From NCBI RefSeq assembly GCF_028747805.1, contig NZ_CP114887.1, forward strand, positions 2,907,501 through 2,971,500: 64,000 nucleotides of DNA. The letters are read 5' to 3'. The stretch is from Solibacillus daqui. Its GTDB lineage: Bacteria > Bacillota > Bacilli > Bacillales_A > Planococcaceae. Shown here piece after piece: positions 16,918 through 26,233 of the stretch; the first letter of the stretch is position 1, and each line of letters begins with the position of its first letter. The notes below the pieces were generated by a model, which saw only the letters and a program-made list of their open reading frames with translations, was not told the DNA's origin and searched no databases. The position numbers and the translations under genes were made by a program.

Positions 16918-18282
16918 CTATTCACCTGCCCTATCAAGCTTTTGTAATATTTTTAAGCGCTCTTTTTCAAAATCGATTGCTCCGTCTGGTTGCTTATCTT
17001 GAAGTGGTTCCTCATTACGCTTATAAAACCAATCTGGTACTTGCTCGTCACGGCCACTTTTTCGATTATTATAGGTTGGCTTTTTCGTTTGCGTTTGTTT
17101 TGGTTGCGCACTTTCTTGTTTCCACTGCGAATACTTATCACGCTCTTGTCGTGCCAATTCCATCGCTTCTTTCGCCGTTTTTAACTGTTTTCGATTCCAG
17201 TGGTCCGCAATTTTTTCAACGTAAGCCTTAGGTAACTTCATGTCTGTTGATAGCATAACGTATTCTAATAAAACGTTTACTACACCAACGGACATTCCAT
17301 ATTTCACGACTAAATCTTCAGCAAGCTGTATCGAAGAGGGGATCGGTTCTTTGCCGTTGTTGATATCACGTAAAACTTGAACCGGTGCCGTTGTTTCTAA
17401 ATATTGCAGTAGTTCTTGCTCTTTTGATAAATTTTCATCAACAGCTACTTCTATTTGTTTTTCAAAAGCTTTCGTTAACACTGGCGCATCTGTTGACACT
17501 GTCAGTTTATAAAAATCTGCTGCTGCTCGTTTTAAACGTTCTGTCGTTAACTTATTGTGCTCATCTAATGCGGTGATGACCACTTTTTGCATATGAAGCG
17601 GTGATAAATTGTATAAAAATGCAAGTTTAGCAATTGTATCTCGTGCCTCAAGCGTTAATGCTGCACTTGGAATTAATTGCTCCGATAGGCCAGCCTGTAA
17701 TAATTTAAAATCAAATTGCTCATAGTAAAAAGGATAATCCCCAGTTGTCGCTTGATTTATCTCTAAATCGTCCATAGGTAAGCTTTGATTGATTGGGCGA
17801 TACACATCAGTAAATGTGCGCGTCACCTCTTCAAATTGAGCCTTATTTGGCATTGTTAAAAAGCGTTGACGCAGTTTACGATAAGCCCCTTCTCCGATCT
17901 TACTAAATAAAAACATCGATAAAAGCGGATCTTTAAAAAAACTTGCCGCATCAAGTGGGCGCACTAATTCATAGAGAAAATGGCGACCATCCGCGACGTC
18001 TTTACGCCATGTACGAAGGAGGCCGATTGCTTCTAGCGCTACACGCGCTTCAAATACTTGCTTTAGTGGTAGTGATAACACTTGCATTAAATAATAATGG
18101 TTCATCACCTGCACACTATGGCTTTCTGCTTCTGCCCACAACGTTAAATACAAACTAATAGGTGGGGGGCCAATTAACGGCTGATAAAATAATGTTAATA
18201 ATTGACGTTCATTTGTTGAAAGTGCGTGAGGGAGCGTAATTTCAAAATGATCCGTAGGCTGTAATTCTTTGAAGTGAACCAT
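16918..18282 (-). CDS. dnaB: Replication initiation and membrane attachment protein DnaB
   Basis: Gram-positive DnaB (not the helicase of E. coli) acts with DnaD and DnaI to load the replicative helicase at oriC and restart sites, and is membrane associated. The 454-residue protein has the N-terminal winged-helix region (LPHALSTNERQLLTLFYQPLIG), central DnaB/DnaD-like domains, and a charged, low-complexity linker near residues 395-425 (KQTQTKKPTYNNRKSG). It sits between nrdR and dnaI as in B. subtilis, with a GGGAGG ribosome site. Confidence 0.93.
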   Translation of the reverse strand: MVHFKELQPTDHFEITLPHALSTNERQLLTLFYQPLIGPPPISLYLTLWAEAESHSVQVMNHYYLMQVLSLPLKQVFEARVALEAIGLLRTWRKDVADGRHFLYELVRPLDAASFFKDPLLSMFLFSKIGEGAYRKLRQRFLTMPNKAQFEEVTRTFTDVYRPINQSLPMDDLEINQATTGDYPFYYEQFDFKLLQAGLSEQLIPSAALTLEARDTIAKLAFLYNLSPLHMQKVVITALDEHNKLTTERLKRAAADFYKLTVSTDAPVLTKAFEKQIEVAVDENLSKEQELLQYLETTAPVQVLRDINNGKEPIPSSIQLAEDLVVKYGMSVGVVNVLLEYVMLSTDMKLPKAYVEKIADHWNRKQLKTAKEAMELARQERDKYSQWKQESAQPKQTQTKKPTYNNRKSGRDEQVPDWFYKRNEEPLQDKQPDGAIDFEKERLKILQKLDRAGE

Positions 18283-18299
18283 TTTCGTCCCTCCCTTTA

Positions 18300-18767
18300 T
18301 TATTTCGAATTCGATTGACGGGTCATAATTTCTTTTAGTTCATCGATAAATACCGTAATGTCTTTGAATTGACGGTAAACGGATGCAAAGCGCACGTAGG
18401 CAACTTCATCGACTTTTGATAGTCGGTCCATTACCATTTCCCCCACATCTTCAGAGCGGACTTCAGCATTACCTAAATGACGAAGCTCTTTTTCAATTGC
18501 AAGTACGAGTTCTTCTAGCTGCTCTAATGAAACAGGACGCTTTTCGCATGCGCGAATTAAACCACGCAATACTTTTTCACGGCTAAATTCTTCGCGTGAG
18601 CCTTCCTTTTTCACAACAATTAATGGTGTTTCTTCTATTTTTTCGAATGTCGTAAAACGAAAACTGCATGATTCGCATTCACGACGTCTACGAATTTCTT
18701 TATTATCATCAACAGGTCTTGAATCAACAACACGTGTGCCATTGTATTGACAAGCTGGACATCTCAT
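18300..18767 (-). CDS. nrdR: Transcriptional repressor NrdR
   Basis: ATP/dATP-sensing repressor of ribonucleotide reductase genes. The 155-residue protein has an N-terminal zinc ribbon (MRCPACQ near residue 3 and ECESC near residue 31) followed by an ATP-cone ([20 protein letters not shown]). It is first in a nrdR-dnaB-dnaI group with short gaps, linking nucleotide supply and replication as in other Bacillales. RBS is GGAG about 8 bases upstream. Confidence 0.95.
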   Translation of the reverse strand: MRCPACQYNGTRVVDSRPVDDNKEIRRRRECESCSFRFTTFEKIEETPLIVVKKEGSREEFSREKVLRGLIRACEKRPVSLEQLEELVLAIEKELRHLGNAEVRSEDVGEMVMDRLSKVDEVAYVRFASVYRQFKDITVFIDELKEIMTRQSNSK

Positions 18768-18910
18768 AGTTTTTTCTCCTAAGTCGTTTAATTAATATCT
18801 TTATTATATCAAAAAGCGCGCAATGGAAATAGTGATTCCTACGCGTCTATATTGTATTCAAAATGAATGCTTTAAAATTATATAGTGTTCATAGCATATA
18901 AACAATCAAA

Positions 18911-18952
18911 AAAAGCTTTTTGTAGAAACAAGTCGTTCTACAAAAAGCTTAG
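18911..18952 (-). terminator. gapB terminator
   Basis: AAGCTTTTTGTAGAA pairs with TTCTACAAAAAGCTT and is followed on the minus strand by seven T; it lies 12 bases downstream of the gapB stop. Confidence 0.85.
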
Positions 18953-18963
18953 GAATTTTCAAA

Positions 18964-19983
18964 TTAAGAGTTTACTACTGCTAATTCGTTTGCAATTTTC
19001 GTTGCTAAGTCTACTACGCGAGCTGAGTAACCCCACTCGTTGTCGTACCAAGCGATTACTTTTACTTTACGGTCACCTAAAACGATTGTTGATAAACCAT
19101 CTACTGTAGATGAGAATGTTGTTGTGTTGTAATCTGAAGATACTAATGGCTCTAAGTTGAAATTTAAAATACCATTCATTTTGCCATCAGCAGCCGCTTT
19201 AAATGTAGCATTTACTTCTTCTACTGTTACATCACGTTCTAAATCAACAACTAAGTCTACTAACGAAACGTTTGGTGTTGGTACACGTAATGCCATGCCG
19301 TGAATTTTGCCATCTAATTCTGGTAATACTAAGCGTAAAGCTTTTGCTGCACCAGTTGAAGTTGGGATAATTGACGAAGCACAGTTACGCGCACGACGTA
19401 AGTCTTTATGCGGGTTGTCAATGTTGTTTTGATCATTTGTGTAAGCGTGAACTGTCGTCATTAAACCGTTTACGATACCAAACTCATCGTTTAATACTTT
19501 CACTACTGGAGCTAAACAGTTCGTTGTACAAGATGCATTTGAAATCACGTCATGTTTAGATAAATCTAATTTGTCGTCATTTACACCTAATACTACTGTA
19601 ATATCTTCATTTTTACCTGGAGCAGTTAAAATAACTTTTTTCGCACCAGCTTCTAAATGCATTGCTGCTTTCGCACGGTCATTAAATTTACCAGTTGCTT
19701 CGATTACGATATCTACGCCCATTTCAGCCCATGGTAATTTTAATGGATCGCGTTCGCTTACTAATTCAACGCGTTTGTCGTTTACGATTAAAGCACCTTC
19801 GATAGCTTCGACAGTACCTGGGAATACGCCGTGATTTGTGTCATACTTAATTAAATGTGCTAACGTTTCAGATGGGTAGCTCGCATTTACCGCTACGATA
19901 TTTACGTCACCGCGCATCATTGCTTGGCGGAACACCATACGACCAATACGGCCGAAACCATTAATTGCAATAGAAACTGTCAT
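18964..19983 (-). CDS. gapB: Glyceraldehyde-3-phosphate dehydrogenase, GapB type
   Basis: Converts glyceraldehyde 3-phosphate and 1,3-bisphosphoglycerate. The 339-residue protein has the NAD(P) fold (INGFGRIGRMVFRQA), the catalytic cysteine in SNASCTTNCLAP, and the C-terminal WYDNEWGYSARV. The NASYPSETLAHLIKYDTNHG segment is close to B. subtilis GapB, the NADPH-preferring gluconeogenic isoform, and gapB lies between coaE and nrdR there too. speD, its usual neighbour in B. subtilis, is absent here. An AGGAGG site precedes the start. Confidence 0.9.
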   Translation of the reverse strand: MTVSIAINGFGRIGRMVFRQAMMRGDVNIVAVNASYPSETLAHLIKYDTNHGVFPGTVEAIEGALIVNDKRVELVSERDPLKLPWAEMGVDIVIEATGKFNDRAKAAMHLEAGAKKVILTAPGKNEDITVVLGVNDDKLDLSKHDVISNASCTTNCLAPVVKVLNDEFGIVNGLMTTVHAYTNDQNNIDNPHKDLRRARNCASSIIPTSTGAAKALRLVLPELDGKIHGMALRVPTPNVSLVDLVVDLERDVTVEEVNATFKAAADGKMNGILNFNLEPLVSSDYNTTTFSSTVDGLSTIVLGDRKVKVIAWYDNEWGYSARVVDLATKIANELAVVNS

Positions 19984-20219
19984 ATTTTTTAAATCCTCCT
20001 AAAAGTACATTTCATTCGTTTTCTTTATTCGTTGATTAGTATAACACATATTTCAAAAAGGTGAACACATTTTACGCACATTCATAAAGTTGTTATATTC
20101 TGATAATAATGGCTGAGTAGCTACAACAAAGATGTTTATCTTTTACAAAGTAAATCAGAATGTAATCATGTTACGATTCATTTATCCACATATTTTTCAT
20201 AATATGATGGCAAATCGTT

Positions 20220-20459
20220 TTATTTTGGGGCATGAACATAGAAATTTTTACCATTTTGTGAAAAAGCCTGTAGTAGTCGTCTTGGTTGAATTCGTTTCTT
20301 TTCCTGTTCTGTAATGCCTCATCGAATTAACTTCAATACGACCGTTTGCCATTGATTTCTTAATAATTTATATGGTGAAAAATCACATCCATTCACCTTT
20401 CTTGTCATGCCACCCATAGTATCAAGCATATGTATCTGTTGATTTAAGTTACTCTTGAG
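20220..20459 (-). pseudogene. Decayed coding remnant of unknown family
   Basis: On the minus strand one frame stays coding-like for 80 codons, with a single internal TGA (20319-20321) and stops on both sides. The translation has blocks FSPYKLLRNQWQTVVLKLIR before the stop and GITEQEKKRIQPRRLLQAFS after it, with balanced amphipathic composition. No start codon with a ribosome site fits. The 650-bp gap around it (19984-20638) is otherwise AT-rich with no intact gene. I do not recognise the family; it could be a fragment of an old mobile or accessory gene. Confidence 0.35.
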
Positions 20460-20558
20460 ACAACTGTGTTATACTAAGAAAATTCCTGGTGTGACTTTTA
20501 CTTTCTTTTGGTTGTTGAATTCTAATCAAAGAAGATTTGTTATAGTTATTTTGTCCAC

Positions 20559-20603
20559 AAATTGTAACACCCACAATCCGGAGACTGTGGGTGTTACAAT
20601 TTA
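20559..20603 (-). terminator. Long hairpin after the TSUP gene
   Basis: A 17-bp perfect inverted repeat (AAATTGTAACACCCACA and its complement) starts 36 bases after the TSUP stop. It has no strong T-tract but is best explained as the transcript end. Confidence 0.6.
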
Positions 20604-20638
20604 TTTACTTTCTTATCTTTGAAATAATTTAGCCCTAA

Positions 20639-21373
20639 TTATTTCAAATAATCTACCATTATTTGTACAATCAGTAACACGGTCACTACCCTTAGGAGCG
20701 GCTTAATATGTTTTGATTTTAACTTTCTCGCTAAACGCAATCCTAACTGGGCACCTACAATTGCCCCAATCATCAATGCAATGGTAAGTGACCAAATGAT
20801 TTTACCTGTCGAGATATACGTAATGGATGCCCCAAAACAACTTGCGAAAACACCAATTCTAGCTAAACCCACCGCTCGGATATACGCTATTTTTTGACTA
20901 GCATACAAATACATTGCAAGCGTGCTACTTCCAGGTCCAAACATCCCGTCATACATACCAATTCCGAGTAAGGCTGTACCTATTTTTTTATTCACATGTA
21001 ATGGCTCTGTCCCATCAAAGTTCCCGCTACCCATGAAAGATGTAACGAATGCAAAGCTAAGTAGTAATATTGCAATGACCGTCAGCGCTTCCCCACTTAA
21101 AAAGGAGGCAATTAGTCCACCTAAAACCCCACCGCCTAAGCAAAATGCGATGACAGCCAGCGCCTCTTTACCCGTAACTTCTTTCTGTTTGAAAATAACG
21201 AGAAAACTAGATAATGAACTAACTGTATTAGACACTTTATTTGCTCCAATTGCTGAATGCACGGGCAAGCCCATGAGAAGCATTGTTGGTAAGCTAATAA
21301 GTCCTCCGCCTCCCACTAGTGTTCCAACTACATTACCAACGACCCCGACAATAAAAAAGAGGAGAAATTCCAT
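20639..21373 (-). CDS. TauE/SafE (TSUP) family permease
   Basis: A 244-residue integral membrane protein of the 4-toluene sulfonate uptake permease family, often annotated as a sulfite exporter. It shows the duplicated glycine-rich family motifs GNVVGTLVGGGGLISLPTML near the N-terminus and MYDGMFGPGSSTLAM in the second half, with about seven or eight membrane segments. The second motif (GxxxGxxGPGxG type) is well kept. It stands alone between gapB and coaE, a position without counterpart in B. subtilis. Likely moves an organosulfonate, sulfite or other small anion; substrate unknown. Confidence 0.8.
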   Translation of the reverse strand: MEFLLFFIVGVVGNVVGTLVGGGGLISLPTMLLMGLPVHSAIGANKVSNTVSSLSSFLVIFKQKEVTGKEALAVIAFCLGGGVLGGLIASFLSGEALTVIAILLLSFAFVTSFMGSGNFDGTEPLHVNKKIGTALLGIGMYDGMFGPGSSTLAMYLYASQKIAYIRAVGLARIGVFASCFGASITYISTGKIIWSLTIALMIGAIVGAQLGLRLARKLKSKHIKPLLRVVTVLLIVQIMVDYLK

Positions 21374-21500
21374 AAAAGAGCCTTCTTTCCATTCGTACTA
21401 AATGTAAATAAAGCATACCTTTCCATAACCAATAAGTAAATTCAATATTTTTTATCGTCGCTCATAAGAAATATTCATCCTAAAAGAAGGTGAGTAAAAG

Positions 21501-21626
21501 ATGAAAACAGGAAATGAATCCCTCGATAATAACGACCCTTACATCGGTAGGTCACCTTATTTCAAATCAAGACATCCTTCGCAAACGAAAAGTTTGAAAC
21601 CATTGACAATCTTTCTTCACCCCTAA
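21501..21626 (+). CDS. Possible small protein (41 residues)
   Basis: ATG at 21501 has GAAGGTGAG 7 bases upstream and opens a 41-codon frame (MKTGNESLDNNDPYIGRSPY..., basic in the second half) within the 460-bp gap between the TSUP gene and coaE. It contains no membrane segment or recognised motif. The good ribosome site is the main support; the frame is short enough to arise by chance. Confidence 0.25.
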   Translation: MKTGNESLDNNDPYIGRSPYFKSRHPSQTKSLKPLTIFLHP

Positions 21627-21751
21627 CTTTATTACTTCTTTTATCGCTATCAGCCTTACCTTTTTTCTATGATTCTTTAGAAATCACTTAGAATGACTAT
21701 ACTCATCAAAAAATATACGTTTTAAAATATTCGTCTCCATGAAAAGTAAAA

Positions 21752-21780
21752 TGCCATGAACACTAGGTTCATGGCACACT
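21752..21780 (-). terminator. coaE terminator
   Basis: TGCCATGAAC and GTTCATGGCA form a 10-bp perfect stem; on the minus strand it is followed by TTTTACTTTTC. Ends the polA-mutM-coaE transcript. Confidence 0.8.
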
Positions 21781-21833
21781 TAATTTATATACTTTTTTCT
21801 TTGTTAAAAAAATTCTTCAATCAGGGCACTCCA

Positions 21834-22430
21834 TTATTTCAACACATTCCACTCATATAAAATCGATTGTAACTGAATGGCCGTATCTTCCAATGTGCCA
21901 TTATTATGAATCACAGCATCTGCAAGCTGCTCTTTTTCTTTTACAGGTATTTGAGTAGCGATACGCGCACGTGCCTCGTCTTCTGTAAAGCCGTTACGTG
22001 CCATTAAACGCAGTAATTGCACTTCTTCCTCGACTGAAACAACGATAATTTTCTCTACAAAATGCTCGAGCTTACTTTCAAACAGCAATGGAATATCCAT
22101 AAAAATGTTTTTTTCACCATATGACATAAATTCATCGCGCTGGCGCAGCATTTCCTCACGAATGGCGGGGTGAATAATACCGTTTAACGTTTGACGCATG
22201 TCGCCGTTATGAAAAATAATGCTCCCTACCTTTGCACGGTCCATTGAGCCATCAACTGCAATCACTTCTTCTCCGAAGGCTTCCGCGATTTTTTTTAATG
22301 TGGGGGTGCCTGGCTCTACTACCTGACGTGCAATCAAATCCGCATCCACTATTGGTAATTTATAAGATTGAATCATTTTTGCGACAGTGCTTTTTCCACT
22401 CGCAATACTTCCTGTTAATCCAATAATCAC
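21834..22430 (-). CDS. coaE: Dephospho-CoA kinase
   Basis: Catalyses the last step of coenzyme A synthesis, phosphorylating the ribose 3'-hydroxyl of dephospho-CoA. The 198-residue P-loop kinase opens with MIIGLTGSIASGKSTVAKM (Walker A), followed by DADLIARQVVEPGTP and the lid region RQTLNGIIHPAIREEM. It is the third gene of polA-mutM-coaE, 15 bases after mutM, the same cluster as in B. subtilis. Confidence 0.96.
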   Translation of the reverse strand: MIIGLTGSIASGKSTVAKMIQSYKLPIVDADLIARQVVEPGTPTLKKIAEAFGEEVIAVDGSMDRAKVGSIIFHNGDMRQTLNGIIHPAIREEMLRQRDEFMSYGEKNIFMDIPLLFESKLEHFVEKIIVVSVEEEVQLLRLMARNGFTEDEARARIATQIPVKEKEQLADAVIHNNGTLEDTAIQLQSILYEWNVLK

Positions 22431-22445
22431 AGCAATTTCCCCCTT

Positions 22446-23318
22446 TTACTTTTGGCATTGTGGACAATAGGTTGATGTTCTACCCGCAATGACCATTGAT
22501 TCTGTAGTTGTCCCGCATGCTAAACACTCTTTTTTTCCATACATTTTCAAGCGGTGCTGCATTGTACCCGCGCCACCATTAATACTACGGTAATCCGAAA
22601 TCGTTGAGCCACCTGAGTCAATGCTCTCCTGCAATACCTCACAAATCACCTGAAACAGCTCAATTTTTTGTGTATGGCTTACTTCACTTGCTGGTTTTGC
22701 AGGGTAAATACTCATTTTGAATAAAGATTCTGTTGCATAAATATTGCCACAGCCCGAAATAACCTGACCATCCATAATAACTTCTTTAATCGCCTTTTTT
22801 GCAAAGCGCGGTTTATCACTTTGCATTAAGAAAAAGTCGCACGCCTCCGCATCAAATGGCTCAGGGGCCATTTTCAAGAGCGGTGCATGGTCAGCTATTT
22901 CTTTAATAAAGCGCAGCTCACCAAAGCGGCGAATGTCTGAAAAAACAAGTAACTCACCGCTCGTTAATGTGAAAATAGCATGAATATGCTTACGGAATTT
23001 TTCTTCAGTTATTTCAAGAACATCATTTACGACAAACCATGCACCTGTCATTCCTAAATGATTGACTAACATAAAGCTTTCTTCATTTTTCGTTAAGTGA
23101 AAGAAAATATATTTGGAGCGACGTTGTATGCGTTCAATTGTCATTCCTTGTAGCATTTTTTCAAATTGTTCAGGCGCTGCACTTTTAATAATCGCTTGTT
23201 TTCCAGCCTCATGAGAAGCATAAACGGTTTCTGAAAGTGTGACACTTGCGATTGTTTTTCCTTCAACAATTGGCCGTAAATCGCGTACTACTCCTTCGAC
23301 TTCTGGTAATTCTGGCAT
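22446..23318 (-). CDS. mutM: Formamidopyrimidine-DNA glycosylase
   Basis: Base-excision repair glycosylase/AP lyase removing 8-oxoguanine and formamidopyrimidines. The 290-residue protein begins with the catalytic PELPEVE (Pro1/Glu2 after Met removal), contains the helix-two-turn-helix block VISGCGNIYATESLF, and ends with a four-cysteine zinc finger (CLACG and CPQCQ). It lies 12 bases after polA, so repair glycosylase and gap-filling polymerase are co-transcribed. Confidence 0.97.
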   Translation of the reverse strand: MPELPEVEGVVRDLRPIVEGKTIASVTLSETVYASHEAGKQAIIKSAAPEQFEKMLQGMTIERIQRRSKYIFFHLTKNEESFMLVNHLGMTGAWFVVNDVLEITEEKFRKHIHAIFTLTSGELLVFSDIRRFGELRFIKEIADHAPLLKMAPEPFDAEACDFFLMQSDKPRFAKKAIKEVIMDGQVISGCGNIYATESLFKMSIYPAKPASEVSHTQKIELFQVICEVLQESIDSGGSTISDYRSINGGAGTMQHRLKMYGKKECLACGTTTESMVIAGRTSTYCPQCQK

Positions 23319-23330
23319 TACATTTACTCC

Positions 23331-25958
23331 TTATTTCGCGTCGTACCAAGTAGCTCCATGTGAATAATCCACCTTAAGCGGTACAAGTAGTACAATCGCA
23401 TGCTCCATTACTTCTGGTACAATACGCTCTAAAATTTCGATTTCTTCTTTTGGTGCTTCGAAAATTAATTCATCATGCACTTGTAGTAATAATTTTGCCT
23501 GTAAGCCTTCTTGTTGTAGGCGTGCATCCATATCAATCATCGCTTTTTTAATAATATCGGCTGCACTACCTTGAATCGGTGTATTCATTGCCGTACGCTC
23601 AGCAAAGCTTCGTAAGTTGAAGTTCGAGCTTGTGATGTCTGGTAAATAGCGACGGCGATTTAAAATCGTTGTCACATAGCCCATTTTCTTCGCATCTTCA
23701 ACAATTGAATCCATATAGTTTTTTACACCTGGGAAGCTTTGTAAATAATTTTCAATAAACGTCGCTGCTTCCTTACGAGTAATATCTAAGTTTTGCGATA
23801 AGCCGTAATCACTAATGCCGTATACAATACCAAAGTTTACCGCTTTTGCTGTACGACGCATATTGCTTGTTACTTCATCTGCTTCAACACCAAACACGTC
23901 CATCGCAGTACGTGTATGAATATCCATTCCTTGCTTAAATGCTTCTACGAGTGCTTCGTCCCCGCACATATGGGCTAATACACGTAATTCGATTTGAGAA
24001 TAATCGGCCGCAAATAATACCCAGTCCTTTTTCGATGGCACGAATGCTTGGCGGATTTTTCGCCCTTCTTCCAAACGAATCGGTATGTTTTGTAAGTTCG
24101 GATCTGTTGAACTTAAGCGCCCTGTAGCCGTAAGTGCTTGCTGGAAGCGTGTGTGTACTTTTGAATCGTCACAGTGCACCTCTTTTGTTAAACCTTCAAT
24201 ATAAGTTGACTGTAATTTTGCTAACGTACGGTACTGTAAAATATGCTTTACAATATCATGCTCAGATTGTAATTTTTCCAGCACATCGGCCGCTGTTGAA
24301 TAACCTGTTTTTGTCTTTTTAATAACTGGTAAACCAAGCTTATCAAATAAAATAACACCTAATTGCTTTGGTGAATTGATGTTGAATGTTTCACCGGCAA
24401 GGTCATAAATCGTTTGCTCAATGACATCTAGTTTCGCTTTCAATTCATCGCCCATTTGCTCAAGTGTATCTACGTTTACCGTAATCCCTTCGCTTTCCAT
24501 TCGCCCTAAAATATGTGCAAGTGGCAGCTCTAGCTCTTTATATAATTCAAATTGTTCGTTTTGTTGTAACTTCGTTTCTAATACCGGGTGCAATTTCCAA
24601 ACTGCAACTGCTTTACGGCTCACATGCTCGGCTAGCGCTTCAGCTGTTGGTAATGCCCATTTTGCACCTTTACCATATACGATTTCGTTTGCCTGTACAT
24701 CTGTATAGCCAAATTCCTTTGCTAACGTTGCCACATCATCCCCTGAAATCGACGGCTTTAAAATGTATGAGGCAAGGAGTAAATCAAACTCGACACCTCT
24801 TAATGAAATATTTAAACGCTGTAGCATCGCTTGTGCCGCTTTACTATCTGCAATATATTTTTTCTTAGATTCATCTTCTAACCATGCTTTTAACGCTTCA
24901 TTGTTGAACACATCTTCCATTGTAGTGAAATACGTTTTCTCACCATCAGATAGTGCAATTCCAAATGCTTGGCAGCTATGATAATGCTCATTTTCAAGCT
25001 CTAAATGCAACGCCATCGTGTCTTTTAACATATCTGTTGTAAAAGTCTCTACGGTAGTAAATTCCACTTGTGCCTGTTCTGTATCTTCAACTTCAAAATC
25101 ACTTTTTTCGATTAAAGATTTAAAGCCAAGCTCTTTCCAAACATCCAGCAACGCTTCTTCGTTCGGACCTTGATATGCTAAATCTTCTAAACCAATTGTA
25201 ATTGGTGCTTCCGTATAAATCGTCGCTAATTTTTTCGATAAATGTGCCAGTTCTTCATTTTCAACAAGCTTCTCCTTCATTTTAGAAGCCTTCAACGCAT
25301 CCATTGCTTCGTATAAGTTTTCGATTGTCCCATGTTCTTTTAATAGCTTAATTGCTGTTTTTTCGCCGACACCTGGAACACCTGGGATATTATCCGATTG
25401 ATCGCCCATTAACCCCTTCATATCGATAATTTGTATCGGGGTTAAGCCATATTTTTCTTCGATATGTGCAGGTGTATATTTTTCGATATCGGTAATCCCT
25501 TTTTTCGTAATGTACACTGTCACATCATCATTCGCTAATTGCGTTAAGTCTTTATCGCCCGAAACAACAATAACTTCCGTTCCCTGTGCTGCAGCTTGTT
25601 TTGCTAAAGTCCCGATAATATCATCTGCCTCATACAGTTCTAACTCATAGCGTTTAATATTAAAAGCATCGATTAATTTGCGAATGTACGGGAATTGCTC
25701 TGATAATTCAGGTGGTGTTTTTTGACGACCGCCTTTATATTCGCCAAATGATTCGTGACGGAATGTCGTTTTGCCCGCATCAAAAGCGACTAACATTTGT
25801 GTTGGATTTTCTTCACCAATTATTTTTTGTAGCATTGTCGTAAAACCATATGTCGCATTCGTATGGATACCGCTATCATTCGTTAATAATGGCAGTGCAA
25901 AAAATGCGCGGTAAGCTAAGCTGTTGCCGTCTAATAAAAGTAGTTTTTGTTTTGTCAT
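23331..25958 (-). CDS. polA: DNA polymerase I
   Basis: The 875-residue protein has an N-terminal 5'-3' exonuclease/flap domain (DGNSLAYRAFFALP, SGDKDLTQL, GVPGVGEKTA), a central 3'-5' exonuclease-like domain and a C-terminal family A polymerase (DYSQIELRVLAHM, RRTAKAVNFGIVYG, and VHDELIFE with catalytic aspartate). The central domain lacks the usual DxE metal motif (LHLELENE instead), so proofreading is probably lost, as is typical of Bacillus Pol I. The first gene of polA-mutM-coaE; a structured element lies just upstream. Confidence 0.97.
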   Translation of the reverse strand: MTKQKLLLLDGNSLAYRAFFALPLLTNDSGIHTNATYGFTTMLQKIIGEENPTQMLVAFDAGKTTFRHESFGEYKGGRQKTPPELSEQFPYIRKLIDAFNIKRYELELYEADDIIGTLAKQAAAQGTEVIVVSGDKDLTQLANDDVTVYITKKGITDIEKYTPAHIEEKYGLTPIQIIDMKGLMGDQSDNIPGVPGVGEKTAIKLLKEHGTIENLYEAMDALKASKMKEKLVENEELAHLSKKLATIYTEAPITIGLEDLAYQGPNEEALLDVWKELGFKSLIEKSDFEVEDTEQAQVEFTTVETFTTDMLKDTMALHLELENEHYHSCQAFGIALSDGEKTYFTTMEDVFNNEALKAWLEDESKKKYIADSKAAQAMLQRLNISLRGVEFDLLLASYILKPSISGDDVATLAKEFGYTDVQANEIVYGKGAKWALPTAEALAEHVSRKAVAVWKLHPVLETKLQQNEQFELYKELELPLAHILGRMESEGITVNVDTLEQMGDELKAKLDVIEQTIYDLAGETFNINSPKQLGVILFDKLGLPVIKKTKTGYSTAADVLEKLQSEHDIVKHILQYRTLAKLQSTYIEGLTKEVHCDDSKVHTRFQQALTATGRLSSTDPNLQNIPIRLEEGRKIRQAFVPSKKDWVLFAADYSQIELRVLAHMCGDEALVEAFKQGMDIHTRTAMDVFGVEADEVTSNMRRTAKAVNFGIVYGISDYGLSQNLDITRKEAATFIENYLQSFPGVKNYMDSIVEDAKKMGYVTTILNRRRYLPDITSSNFNLRSFAERTAMNTPIQGSAADIIKKAMIDMDARLQQEGLQAKLLLQVHDELIFEAPKEEIEILERIVPEVMEHAIVLLVPLKVDYSHGATWYDAK

Positions 25959-25975
25959 TCGTTTTCCTCCATTTA

Positions 25976-26110
25976 AATCAATTTCGCCTCAGTGTAATTG
26001 CGTCCGAATTCGGTTTTGCGCTAGAGCAAAGTACTTCTTACCGAATTCGTGATATCCGCCGGAGGCATTAACTTCTTTTAGAGTGTTTAACACTCGCTAA
26101 AAGAAGTCAA
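25976..26110. repeat. Two-hairpin element with covarying stems, copy 1 (polA leader)
   Basis: Conserved edge ATCAATTTCGCCTC, variable hairpin 1 (CGAATTCGGT at 26005-26014 with ACCGAATTCG at 26040-26049; inner TTTGC/GCAAA), conserved core GTGATATCCGCCGGAGGC, and variable hairpin 2 (ACTTCTTTTAG at 26071-26081 with CTAAAAGAAGT at 26097-26107; inner AGTGT/ACACT). GCCTC (25986-25990) can pair with GAGGC (26062-26066), enclosing hairpin 1. It ends about 20 bases upstream of the polA start. A second copy lies at 42595-42735; stem differences between the two are compensated. Confidence 0.8.
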
Positions 26111-26199
26111 CGTACGATTATATGTTCTCTTTCTACTTTACCGATTGTTCACATGAATTACCAACATTTAATGGTCATTTGCAACGTTTTTTCTCAAAA

Positions 26200-26232
26200 A
26201 AACAAAAAAGCCCCTAATCATAGGAGCTTTCC
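26200..26232 (-). terminator. Terminator of the small membrane protein gene
   Basis: AGCTCCTATGATTAGGGGCT hairpin on the minus strand followed by TTTTTTG, directly after the stop of the gene at 26234-26671. Confidence 0.8.
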
Positions 26233-26233
26233 A

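Noticed and set aside
20132..20314. A 60-codon plus-strand frame upstream of gapB
   Set aside because: It lies opposite the decayed minus-strand frame, has no ribosome site and is Phe/Ile-rich noise.
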